From positions 1 to 7,201 of the forward strand of contig JAEWGQ010000329.1 in assembly GCA_023388235.1 (NCBI GenBank): a stretch of DNA of 7,201 nt, in the 5' to 3' direction. Positions within the stretch are counted from its first letter, which is position 1. Each line of letters begins with the position of its first letter. This DNA comes from Actinomycetes bacterium (GTDB taxonomy: Bacteria > Actinomycetota > Actinomycetes > Actinomycetales > Cellulomonadaceae). Below, in pieces: positions 1-7,193 of the stretch. The notes under the pieces are model-generated. The model had not been told where the DNA came from and did not search any database. It saw only the letters and a program-made list of their open reading frames with translations. The translations under genes and the position numbers were made by a program.

Positions 1-122
1 GCGGGCTCACGACCGGCGAGGTCGGGGCGGGCACCTGGCTGCACGTGGCGTACTTCGCGGGGATGATCGCGATCGGCCTGGTCGCCACCACGCGGCGGCT
101 GCGCGCGCTGTTCCTGGGCTGA
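1..122 (+). CDS. ABC-2 type transporter permease, C-terminal end (partial)
   Basis: Only the last 39 codons are present; the gene begins to the left of the window. The reading frame starts at base 3 and ends at TGA 120-122. The tail has a short amphipathic loop (GLTTGEVGAGTWLHVAY), then a hydrophobic segment (FAGMIAIGLVATT), then a basic end (RRLRALFLG). A final periplasmic loop with an H-V-A-Y motif, followed by the last membrane helix and an arginine-rich cytoplasmic end, is how NodJ/daunorubicin-type ABC-2 permeases usually finish. In that family the permease pairs with an ATP-binding subunit and exports drugs, polysaccharides or lipids. That partner would lie outside the window. The assignment rests on a short tail, so the family is probable and the substrate unknown. 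Confidence 0.55.
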   Translation, partial: GLTTGEVGAGTWLHVAYFAGMIAIGLVATTRRLRALFLG

Positions 123-127
123 GTCCG

Positions 128-153
128 CCGGCGCGCCCGCGAGGCGGCGCCGG
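128..153 (+). terminator. Possible hairpin terminator after the ABC permease
   Basis: Five bases after the permease stop, CCGGCGC (128-134) can pair with GCGCCGG (147-153), giving a perfect 7-bp G/C stem with a 12-base loop. There is no T-run after it, so this would be a U-less terminator of the kind proposed for high-GC actinobacteria. It could also be chance pairing in very GC-rich DNA. Confidence 0.3.
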
Positions 154-158
154 TGAGG

Positions 159-354
159 CGGCGTGCACCGGTCAGGGCGGAGGGCGCCGATCAGGCGGGG
201 TGTGCGGATCGGGTGGGGTGTGCCGGTCGGGGGGTGCGCGGATCGGATGGGGTGCGCGGATCGGGTGGGTGCGCGGATCGGGTGGGGTGCGCCGATTGGG
301 TGGGGTGCGCGGGTCAGGCGGGGTGCGCCGATCGGGCGGGGTGCGCCGGTCAGG
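159..354. repeat. 18-bp G-rich tandem repeat array, about 11 units
   Basis: The plus strand reads as head-to-tail copies of roughly YGGGGTGYGCSGRTCRGG. By eye the units are 159-176, 178-195, 196-213, 214-231, 232-247 (16 bp), 248-265, 266-282 (17 bp), 283-300, 301-318, 319-336 and 337-354. The two leftmost units are the most diverged. Two flavours are mixed, one with CGGATCGGG and one with CCGRTCRGG in the second half. The last unit contains the stop codon of the minus-strand glycosylase (350-352), so the array lies between two convergent genes and touches one of them. Reading frames stay open across it because the period is a multiple of three, but the 16- and 17-bp units break any constant peptide repeat. 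I do not regard it as coding. Confidence 0.85.
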
Positions 355-1288
355 CGAAGCGCGCCGCGCGCGGCGGTCGCGGGCGGGTGCGGGGCGCCGT
401 GACGCGGTCGGTGAGCTCCAGCAGCCGGACCACCCGGGCGCGGTGCGGCGCCCACGGGGCGAGCACGTCGAGCACCTCGTCCTGCTCGACCCGCCGCCCC
501 GCGACCGCCGCGCCGACCAGGCGCGGCAGGTGCAGGTCCCCGACGGACACCGCGTCGGCGTCCCCGAGCACCCGCCGGGTGGTCTCGGCGACCGTCCAGA
601 TGCCGATCCCCGGCACCGTCGCGAGCCGTCGGCGCAGCTCCGCGGGGTCGGTCGCGGCCTCCTGCAGCCGGCGGGCGACCGCGGCGGCGCGCACGACGGT
701 CGAGGTGCGCTGGTCGTCCACGCCCGCGCGCCGCCAGTCCCACACCGGGACCGAGCGCCAGCCCGTGGCGTCCGGCGGCACCCGCATGCCCGCCGGTGCC
801 GGACCGGGCGGCACGCTGCCGTGGGCCAGCAGCAGCCGGCGCCAGGCCGCGTGGGCGTCGACCGTCAGCACCCGCTGCTCGAGCACGGCGGGCACCAGGG
901 CCCCGAGCACGTCGCCCGTCCGCGGGATGCGCAGCCCCCGCAGCCGGCGGTGCGCGGACGCCAGACCGGCGTGCCCCGCGGGGTCGAAGCGCCGGGGGTC
1001 GTCGTGCGCGCCGAGCAGGCCCGGCACCGCGGCGAGCGCCCGCTCCGCACCCGGCCCCCAGGCGGTCGCCGTCACGACACCGCCGCCCGGGCGCAGATGC
1101 AGCGTGGCGGGCCCCGCGTCGGTGCGCAGCGCGAGCCAGGCCGTGCCGTCCGGCAGCACGCGCAGCGTCGGGTCGCCGCCGCCCCGGCGCAGCATCAGCA
1201 GCGTGAGGCGCAGGTCGAGCGGGCCGTCCGGCCGGTGCTCGGCGGACACGGCCCGCCCGGCGTCGAGCGCGGGGGACGGGTGGGGCAC
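350..1288 (-). CDS. DNA-3-methyladenine glycosylase, AlkA-like (HhH-GPD superfamily)
   Basis: A base-excision repair enzyme that cleaves the N-glycosidic bond of alkylated purines such as 3-methyladenine, leaving an abasic site. With the GTG start at 1288 it is 312 residues, close to E. coli AlkA (about 280). The N-terminal part (about 24-120) contains the L-R-R-G-G-G-D-P-T segment typical of actinobacterial members. The helix-hairpin-helix is at about 224-240 (VPGIGIWTVAET), followed by the Gly/Pro/Asp loop GDADAVSVGDLHLPRL, in which Asp251 is the expected catalytic aspartate. No 4Fe-4S cysteine cluster is present, which argues against a MutY/Nth type. The start is uncertain: GTG 1288 has only a G-run immediately before it, and GTG 1249 (299 residues) is a good alternative. 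The frame stays open to 1711, but that extension crosses the hairpin repeats and is not credible. The function is well supported; the start is not. Confidence 0.88.
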   Translation of the reverse strand: MPHPSPALDAGRAVSAEHRPDGPLDLRLTLLMLRRGGGDPTLRVLPDGTAWLALRTDAGPATLHLRPGGGVVTATAWGPGAERALAAVPGLLGAHDDPRRFDPAGHAGLASAHRRLRGLRIPRTGDVLGALVPAVLEQRVLTVDAHAAWRRLLLAHGSVPPGPAPAGMRVPPDATGWRSVPVWDWRRAGVDDQRTSTVVRAAAVARRLQEAATDPAELRRRLATVPGIGIWTVAETTRRVLGDADAVSVGDLHLPRLVGAAVAGRRVEQDEVLDVLAPWAPHRARVVRLLELTDRVTAPRTRPRPPRAARFA

Positions 1289-1394
1289 ACCCCCAGGATG
1301 CCCGACCCCGCCGACACCCCCGCCTCCGGGGGTCCGCTGACCGCGCTCACGGGTGCGCGTCCCGCCCGTCCCGCCCCGGCCTCCAGCGCCTCCC

Positions 1395-1470
1395 GTGGGA
1401 GCCTCCGAACGTGAGGGGAGGGTTCTGCCCGACACGCCCGGCGTGTCCCGGCAGAACCCTCCCCTCACGG
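1395..1470. repeat. Long-hairpin repeat, copy 1
   Basis: A 76-bp unit, matching copy 2 at 72 of 76 positions with an offset of exactly 243 bp. The left 15 bases (GTGGGAGCCTCCGAA) are flank. The rest, 1410-1469, is a near-perfect palindrome. The outer stem is 20 bp with no mismatch (1410-1429 with 1450-1469). A 1x2 internal loop follows (C1430 against C1448-C1449). The inner stem is up to 8 bp (1431-1438 with 1440-1447) around the apex. It lies 122 bp upstream of the proposed glycosylase start. It resembles a dispersed REP-like or terminator-type element. No transposase or inverted-terminal-repeat structure is visible next to it. Confidence 0.85.
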
Positions 1471-1637
1471 CGCGTGGGGCCGCAGGCCCGAGCGTGCCAG
1501 TCGCGCTCGGGCGGGGTACCTGTCCCGCGCCTGGCGTCCCGCTCGGGCCGCCCTCACGTCGTGTGCATCCCGCCCCTGGCGTCCCTTCCGTGAGCCCGCG
1601 CGTCCCGTGCGTGCAGCGCGCGCGGCACGCGCGTCCG

Positions 1638-1713
1638 GTGGGAGTCTCCGAACGTGAGGGGAGGGTTCTGCCCGACACGCGCGGCGTGTCTCGGCAGAAC
1701 CCTCCGCTCACGG
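1638..1713. repeat. Long-hairpin repeat, copy 2
   Basis: This is the second copy, in the same orientation as copy 1. It differs at 1645, 1681, 1691 and 1706. One difference is in the flank, one at the apex, one in the internal loop and one in the stem. The outer stem (1653-1672 with 1693-1712) therefore has a single G-G mismatch (1659/1706). The 1x2 internal loop and a 7-bp inner stem (1674-1680 with 1684-1690) are kept. Three of four changes avoid the stem, so the fold is the conserved part. Similarity stops sharply after 1713. Confidence 0.85.
1653..1712 (-). terminator. Possible terminator of the haloperoxidase-type hydrolase gene
   Basis: The hairpin of repeat copy 2 begins 14 bp after the hydrolase stop codon (1727-1729) in the direction of transcription. 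Its position and its very stable stem suit a transcription terminator or a 3' end stabiliser. There is no U-tract after it (the minus strand continues CTCACGTTCGG), so classical intrinsic termination is not shown by the sequence. Confidence 0.4.
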
Positions 1714-1726
1714 GGTCCGCGACGGG

Positions 1727-3255
<1,529 letters not shown>

Positions 3256-3439
3256 GGTCGCCGCGCTGCGTTGCCCCGGACGGAGGTCGCCGGCGCCGGG
3301 GTCGCCCGGTTCCCCCGGGCGCGCGGATCCGCCCGGAGCGCGCGGTGCGACGCGGCTCTGCCCGTGGTCACGGAGCGCGCGGTGCGTCCCGTGGTTGCGG
3401 AGCGCGGGTGCCGCGCGGCCCGGGGTCACGGAGCGCGCG
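3256..3439. repeat. Convergent junction with degenerate repeats
   Basis: This 184-bp stretch between the TetR stop and the stop of the second hydrolase holds no gene. A core close to GGAGCGCGCGGTGCG appears at 3335-3349, 3372-3386, 3399-3412 (one base shorter) and, truncated, 3430-3440. The last three form longer units beginning CCGTGGTCAC, CCGTGGTTGC and CCGGGGTCAC at 3362, 3389 and 3420. A 10-base direct repeat GAGGTCGCCG occurs at 3254-3263 and 3283-3292. A weak hairpin is possible between CCCCGG (3274-3279) and CCGGGG (3296-3301), and another between CCCGG (3305-3309) and CCGGG (3315-3319). Either might terminate the TetR transcript, but neither has a T-run. Confidence 0.5.
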
Positions 3440-4411
3440 TCAGGCGGCGCGGCTGCCCGTCACCGAGGCCAGCCACTCGAACACCGCGGTGGTGTACGCC
3501 GCGTACGCCTCCGGCGCGGACAGCGCGAGGTCGTGGATCCCGCCCGGGATCGTCACCAGCGTGACGTCCTCGCCGAGCCGCGGGGCGCGCGCCCAGATCT
3601 GCTCGACGTCCAGCACCGTGTCCTGCGCGTCGAGCAGCGGGTTGGTGCGGGAGTTCGGTCCGGACTCCGCGGCGGTGCACACGAGGACGGGCGCCTCGAT
3701 CCGCAGCCCCCGCGCGAGCCGCGCCTGCCCGCGCCGGACGGCCCGCAGCCACCCGGCGCGCACGGGGAAGCCCTCGGCCGGCTTGAGCGTGCGGTCGTAG
3801 TCCCACCGCCCGCCGTTCGCGACGTGCAGGTGCCAGGAGTACGCCGACGGGCCGTCCGCGAGCACGCGCATCGGGTCGACAGGGGCCAGCCCGTCCAGCA
3901 CCCAGGTCGAGACCACGCGGTGGAACCAGCGCGAGTTGAGGTCGAACCACGGGCTGTTCAGCACGAGTGCGTCCACCGCGGCGCGGCCCCCGGGGCTGTT
4001 CGCCCAGAGCGCTGCGGTGAGCCCGCCGGTGGAGTGCGCGTGCACGGTCAGCCGGTCGTGCCCGAGCACGTCGCGCACGAGCCGCGCGGCGAGCCCGAGG
4101 TCGGTGCGGTACTCGGCGAGGTCGTCGACGTAGTGCGGGACCTGGCCGGGGCGCCACGAGCGACCGCACCGGCGCAGGTCGACCGCGTAGAACGTGTGGC
4201 CCCGGCGCTCCCAGTCCGCCGCGAGGTGCGTCTGGAAGAAGTAGTCGTTGAAGCCGTGCACGTGCAGCACGGCCGGCCCGCCGGGCTCGCGGCCGTCCGC
4301 GCCGGGGGAGCGGCGCACGACGGTGGCGACCAGGTCGGGGTCCGCGGCGGACACCGGCAGGGTGGTGCGCTCCCAGCCGGGCCCGAGCAGGTCCTGCTCC
4401 CAGCGGGTCAC
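3440..4411 (-). CDS. Alpha/beta hydrolase, serine aminopeptidase S33 / lysophospholipase-like
   Basis: A 323-residue hydrolase of the broad S33 (Hydrolase_4) group, which includes monoacylglycerol lipases and lysophospholipases. HVHGFNDYFFQ (50-60) forms the oxyanion region, YAVDLRRCGRSW (75-86) follows, and the nucleophile elbow is VHAHSTGGL with Ser127. The first glycine of the usual GxSxG is replaced by Ala125. His293 in PGGIHDLALS is the expected catalytic histidine; the acid is probably Asp264 or Asp268 in DAQDTVLDVEQ. There is no signal peptide or membrane segment. The start is GTG 4411, whose GTG overlaps the TGA stop of the upstream MFS gene as GTGA, with GGGGG five bases before it. 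This implies translational coupling and shared transcription. The frame stays open upstream for hundreds of codons, but that is the shadow of the MFS gene. The substrate is unknown; the partnership suggests it acts on something the transporter moves. Confidence 0.87.
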   Translation of the reverse strand: MTRWEQDLLGPGWERTTLPVSAADPDLVATVVRRSPGADGREPGGPAVLHVHGFNDYFFQTHLAADWERRGHTFYAVDLRRCGRSWRPGQVPHYVDDLAEYRTDLGLAARLVRDVLGHDRLTVHAHSTGGLTAALWANSPGGRAAVDALVLNSPWFDLNSRWFHRVVSTWVLDGLAPVDPMRVLADGPSAYSWHLHVANGGRWDYDRTLKPAEGFPVRAGWLRAVRRGQARLARGLRIEAPVLVCTAAESGPNSRTNPLLDAQDTVLDVEQIWARAPRLGEDVTLVTIPGGIHDLALSAPEAYAAYTTAVFEWLASVTGSRAA

Positions 4412-5817
4412 CGCTGCCCCCGGGACGCCGCGGCGGGCAGGCGCAGCGGCAGCAGCGCGGCGAGACCGAGCGCGAGGACCAGCACGAGACCCAGGATGCC
4501 CCACCGCTGCGAGCCGGAGACGGACACGAAGGTGGCGAAGGCCAGCGGGGCGAGGAAGCTCGCGGCGCGGCCGGTGGTGGCGTACAGGCCGAACATCTGC
4601 GACTCCCGCCCGGGCGGGGCGACCCGGGTGAGCAGCGAGCGGCTCGCGGACTGCGCGGGCCCGACGAACACGCACAGCAGCAGCCCGCACACCCAGAACG
4701 CCGGCCGGCCCGCGCCGGCGAGCAGGAACGTCGCGACGCCCGCCACGACCAGGCCGGCCAGGGACGCGAGGATCAGGGCGCGCGGCCCGATCCGGTCGTC
4801 CAGCAGCCCGGCGAGCAGCGTCGACACCCCGGCCACCACGTTCGCGGCGATGGCGAACACCACGACCTCGCCGGCCGAGAACCCGAACGTCCCCGAGGCG
4901 ATGACGGCGCCGAAGGTGAACACGCCCGCGAGCCCGTCGCGGTACACGGCGCTCGCCAGCAGGAACAGCACGGTGCTCCGGGACGTGCGCCACAGGTCGC
5001 GGACGTCGGCGACGATCCGCCGGTAGGCGTGCGCGACGCTCTCGCGGGGGGCGGCGGACCGCCCGGCGCCCGGCTCGTCCGGGACCGCCAGCAGCACCGG
5101 CACCGCGAACACGCCGAACCACAGCGCCGACACCAGGACCGCGACGCGGATGTTCGCGCCCTCCTCCGCGGTGACCCCGAACCACCCGACCTCCGGGTTG
5201 ATGAACCCGACGAACAGCACCAGGAGCAGCACGATCCCGCCGAGGTACCCGGCGCCCCAGCCGAGCCCGCTGACCCGGCCCAGGGTGGCGGGCGTCGCCA
5301 CGCGCGGCAGCAGCGCGTTGTAGTGCACGGACGCGAGCTCGAACGTGAGGTTCCCGACCGCGAGCAGCGCGATGCCGAGCAGCAGGTTCGCGGTCAGGGC
5401 GCCGGGGTCGGGTCGCACGAGGGCCATCGCGGCGCACAGCGCGACGGTCACGGCCGTCTGGACCGCGAGGCCCCGGCGCCGCCGGCCGGTCCCGTCCGCG
5501 CGCGTGCCGGTGAGCGGCGCGAGCAGCGCGATGAAGACCCCGGCGGCGGTCAGCCCCCAGCCCAGCCAGGCGGAGTGCGCGGCGAGATCGGCGTCCAGGG
5601 CGGCGCCGCCCGCGGCCACGACGTCGGGCGCGACGAAGTCCTCGCTGGTCAGCCACCGCGTGAACACGAACGTCGTGATGACGGCGTTGAACGCGGCCGA
5701 GCCCCAGTCCCACAGCGCCCAGGCGGCGATCCGGCCGCGGGCGCCCCGGGCGGACGCGGCCGGCGGTCCCGCCGGGGGTGCGGCGGGCAGGGGCGGCGGG
5801 ACGGCGTCGGCGTGCAC
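4408..5817 (-). CDS. MFS transporter, Atg22/UMF1 type
   Basis: A 469-residue polytopic membrane protein. After an Ala/Pro-rich cytoplasmic lead (1-28) the sequence has the family hallmarks in order: AAWALWDWGSAAFNAVITTF (31-50), SVHYNALLP (163-171), RVSGLGWGAGYLGG (181-194), ASAVYRDGLAGVF (288-300), and GPAQSASRSLLTRVAP (386-401) followed by QMFGLYATTGRAASFLAPL (407-425). Hydrophobic stretches are consistent with about 12 helices. The yeast relative Atg22 exports amino acids from the vacuole; bacterial members are of unknown substrate. The start is GTG 5817; no in-frame alternative gives the complete first helix, and there is no clear Shine-Dalgarno site. A TATGCC at 5829-5824 lies six bases upstream and could be a leaderless -10, but I see no good -35. 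The gene leads a two-gene unit with the hydrolase (4-bp overlap) and is divergent from the DUF72 gene. Confidence 0.88.
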   Translation of the reverse strand: MHADAVPPPLPAAPPAGPPAASARGARGRIAAWALWDWGSAAFNAVITTFVFTRWLTSEDFVAPDVVAAGGAALDADLAAHSAWLGWGLTAAGVFIALLAPLTGTRADGTGRRRRGLAVQTAVTVALCAAMALVRPDPGALTANLLLGIALLAVGNLTFELASVHYNALLPRVATPATLGRVSGLGWGAGYLGGIVLLLVLFVGFINPEVGWFGVTAEEGANIRVAVLVSALWFGVFAVPVLLAVPDEPGAGRSAAPRESVAHAYRRIVADVRDLWRTSRSTVLFLLASAVYRDGLAGVFTFGAVIASGTFGFSAGEVVVFAIAANVVAGVSTLLAGLLDDRIGPRALILASLAGLVVAGVATFLLAGAGRPAFWVCGLLLCVFVGPAQSASRSLLTRVAPPGRESQMFGLYATTGRAASFLAPLAFATFVSVSGSQRWGILGLVLVLALGLAALLPLRLPAAASRGQR

Positions 5818-5885
5818 GGACCAGGCATACCGCCCGCGGGCGTCCGGCGCGTGTCGAACCGCTGAACGCCGGGTGCCGCGGCCGG

Positions 5886-5914
5886 TTGCCGCCCCGCCGG
5901 CGGGTGCCTACGGT
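5886..5914 (+). promoter_or_regulatory. Predicted leaderless promoter of the DUF72 gene
   Basis: TTGCCG (5886-5891), a 17-bp spacer, and TACGGT (5909-5914). The -10 ends six bases before ATG 5921, so transcription would begin at or next to the start codon. There is no Shine-Dalgarno sequence before the ATG, which agrees with a leaderless mRNA, a common arrangement in actinobacteria. Confidence 0.5.
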
Positions 5915-5920
5915 CCGGGC

Positions 5921-6805
5921 ATGGCCTCGGACGTCCGCATCGGCATCTCCGGCTGGCGGTACGCGCCGTGGCGCGGCGTCTTCTACCCGCGGGGGCTGCC
6001 GCAGCGCCGCGAGCTCGAGTACGCCGCGCAGCACCTGGGATCGGTCGAGGTGAACGGCTCGTTCTACGCGCTGCAGCGGCCGGAGTCGTACCGCGCCTGG
6101 CGCGCCGAGGTGCCGGACGACTTCGTGTTCTCGGTCAAGGGCGGCCGGTTCGTCACGCACATGAAGAAGCTCGCGGACGTCGAGGTGCCGCTCGCGAACT
6201 TCTTCGCCTCCGGGGTGCTCGCGCTCGGCCCGGCGCTCGGGCCGGTGCTGTGGCAGCTGCCGCCGACCCTGGGCTTCGACCCGGACCGGCTCGCCCGGTT
6301 CTTCGACCTGCTCCCGCGCTCGACGGCCGCCGCGGCGGCGCTCGCCGAGCGGCACGACGAGCGCCTCGACGGCCGCGCGTGGACCACCACCGAGGCGGAC
6401 CGCCCCCTGCGGCACGTGCTGGAGGTGCGGCACGCCTCGTTCGCCACCCCCGAGCTGCCGGCCCTGCTGCGCGCGCACGACATCGGCCTGGTCGTCGCGG
6501 ACACCGCCGGGAAGTGGCCGTACCTGGAGGACGTGACGTCGGACGTCGTGTACGTGCGGCTGCACGGCGACGCCGAGCTGTACGTGTCCGGGTACGGCGA
6601 CGAGGCCCTGGACCGCTGGGCCGCGCGGGTCCGGGCGTGGGCGGCGGGGTCCGAGCCGGCGGACGCGCAGCGCCTCGGGCCGGCCGCCGACCCGGCTCCC
6701 GGCGGCCGGGACGTGTTCGTCTACTTCGACAACGACGTGAAGGTGCGCGCGCCGGTGGACGCGATGGCGCTGGCGGAGCGCCTGGGGGTGGGACCCGGCC
6801 GGTGA
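5921..6805 (+). CDS. DUF72 family protein (YecE-like)
   Basis: A 294-residue member of DUF72, a TIM-barrel-like family of unknown function (E. coli YecE is about 270 residues). The opening RIGISGWRYAPWRGVFYP (6-23) is diagnostic, followed by VEVNGSFYALQRPESYRAWR (42-61), FVFSVKGGRFVTHMKKL (68-84), WQLPP (111-115), VLEVRHASF (166-174), VVYVRLHGDAELYVSGYG (209-226) and the C-terminal VFVYFDNDVKVRAPVDA (265-281). These conserved aromatic and charged segments cover the whole family length, so the gene looks intact. ATG 5921 fits the homologous N-terminus. It is divergent from the MFS gene with a 103-bp gap, and its stop lies 4 bp from that of the S4 protein. The neighbours give no hint of function; hydrolase or nucleic-acid roles have been suggested for the family, but nothing here supports one. 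Confidence 0.93.
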   Translation: MASDVRIGISGWRYAPWRGVFYPRGLPQRRELEYAAQHLGSVEVNGSFYALQRPESYRAWRAEVPDDFVFSVKGGRFVTHMKKLADVEVPLANFFASGVLALGPALGPVLWQLPPTLGFDPDRLARFFDLLPRSTAAAAALAERHDERLDGRAWTTTEADRPLRHVLEVRHASFATPELPALLRAHDIGLVVADTAGKWPYLEDVTSDVVYVRLHGDAELYVSGYGDEALDRWAARVRAWAAGSEPADAQRLGPAADPAPGGRDVFVYFDNDVKVRAPVDAMALAERLGVGPGR

Positions 6806-6809
6806 GGCC

Positions 6810-7193
6810 TCAGCGCTCGCGGCCGCGCAGCCGGTCGATCTCGCGGCGCTCCCGCTTGGTGGGCCGCCCGGCGCCCCGGTCGCGCACCGCCGCCACGGCG
6901 ACCTGCTCCGGCGGCGGGGGAGCGGGCGTGCGGTCGACGTAGCACTCCGCGGCGGGCGCGGCGCCCACCCGGCGCTCGATGACCCGCGCCACCTCGACCA
7001 CCCGCTCCGGGCCGTCGCCGCGGACGCGGACCTCGTCCCCGACCGAGACGGTGGTCGCCGGCTTGGCGCGGTCGCCGTTCACGCGGACGTGCCCCGCGCG
7101 GCAGGCGGCGGCGGCCAGGGCGCGCGTCTTCGTCAGGCGCACCGCCCAGACCCAGCGGTCCACGCGGGTGCGCGCCGGCGGGGCGTCGGCCAC
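6810..7193 (-). CDS. S4-domain RNA-binding protein, Hsp15 (HslR)-like
   Basis: A small basic protein of 127 residues if it starts at GTG 7193. The S4 RNA-binding domain spans about 9-60: RVDRWVWAVRLTKTRALAAA (10-29), then CRAGHVRVNGDRAKPATTVS (31-50) and VGDEVRVR (51-58). The C-terminus is strongly charged (RPTKRERREIDRLRGRER, 110-127), as in E. coli Hsp15 (about 133 residues), which binds stalled 50S subunits carrying a nascent chain during heat stress. A conserved ribosome-recycling role is plausible but not shown. The frame is still open at the right edge of the window, so an upstream start cannot be excluded; GTG 7163 would be too short for the domain edge. An out-of-frame TGA at 7198-7196 might be the stop of a preceding gene, which would support the GTG start. 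It is convergent with DUF72. Confidence 0.88.
   Translation of the reverse strand: MADAPPARTRVDRWVWAVRLTKTRALAAAACRAGHVRVNGDRAKPATTVSVGDEVRVRGDGPERVVEVARVIERRVGAAPAAECYVDRTPAPPPPEQVAVAAVRDRGAGRPTKRERREIDRLRGRER

Larger units (their letters stand above)
1289..1726. other. 438-bp gene-free region with repeats and hairpins
   Basis: No credible gene is seen here; the open frames on both strands run through palindromic repeats. The region holds two 76-bp hairpin repeats (listed separately). Between them lie GCCCGAGCG (1486-1494) facing its complement CGCTCGGGC (1504-1512), a further copy of CGCTCGGGC at 1540-1548, and a 17-bp direct repeat (1524-1540 and 1569-1585, 16 of 17 identical, 45 bp apart). 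Near the glycosylase start, ACCCCCG (1316-1322) faces CGGGGGT (1327-1333) across a 4-base loop, 28 bp upstream of the GTG. I found no convincing sigma-70-type promoter for the glycosylase. Confidence 0.6.

Noticed and set aside
159..354. Array considered as a CRISPR
   Set aside because: The units are contiguous 18-bp copies with no unique spacers, and no Cas gene is present.
153..1414. Long plus-strand open frames over the tandem array and antisense to the glycosylase, with GCADRV-like peptide repeats
   Set aside because: They are antisense to a clear HhH-GPD enzyme, have arginine/proline-rich composition, and the 16- and 17-bp repeat units shift the frame within the array. The peptide repeats simply reflect an 18-bp DNA period.
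1289..1711. N-terminal extension of the glycosylase up to an ATG at 1711
   Set aside because: The extension would translate both hairpin repeats and gives a low-complexity Gly/Arg/Thr sequence not seen in the family.
1395..1713. The twin repeats considered as terminal repeats of an insertion sequence or MITE
   Set aside because: They are in direct orientation, each is internally palindromic, no target-site duplication is evident, and the DNA between them encodes nothing recognisable.
3395..5026. Long plus-strand open frames antisense to the MFS/hydrolase pair and over 2526-3800
   Set aside because: They are shadows of well-supported genes on the other strand or in another frame, without recognisable motifs and with skewed composition.
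3440..6565. A 1041-codon open frame on the minus strand ending with the second hydrolase
   Set aside because: Only the last 323 codons match a hydrolase. The upstream part lies in another frame of the MFS gene and antisense to DUF72, is very rich in Arg, Pro, Ala and Gly, and shows no domain. It is a GC-driven open frame, not a fusion protein.
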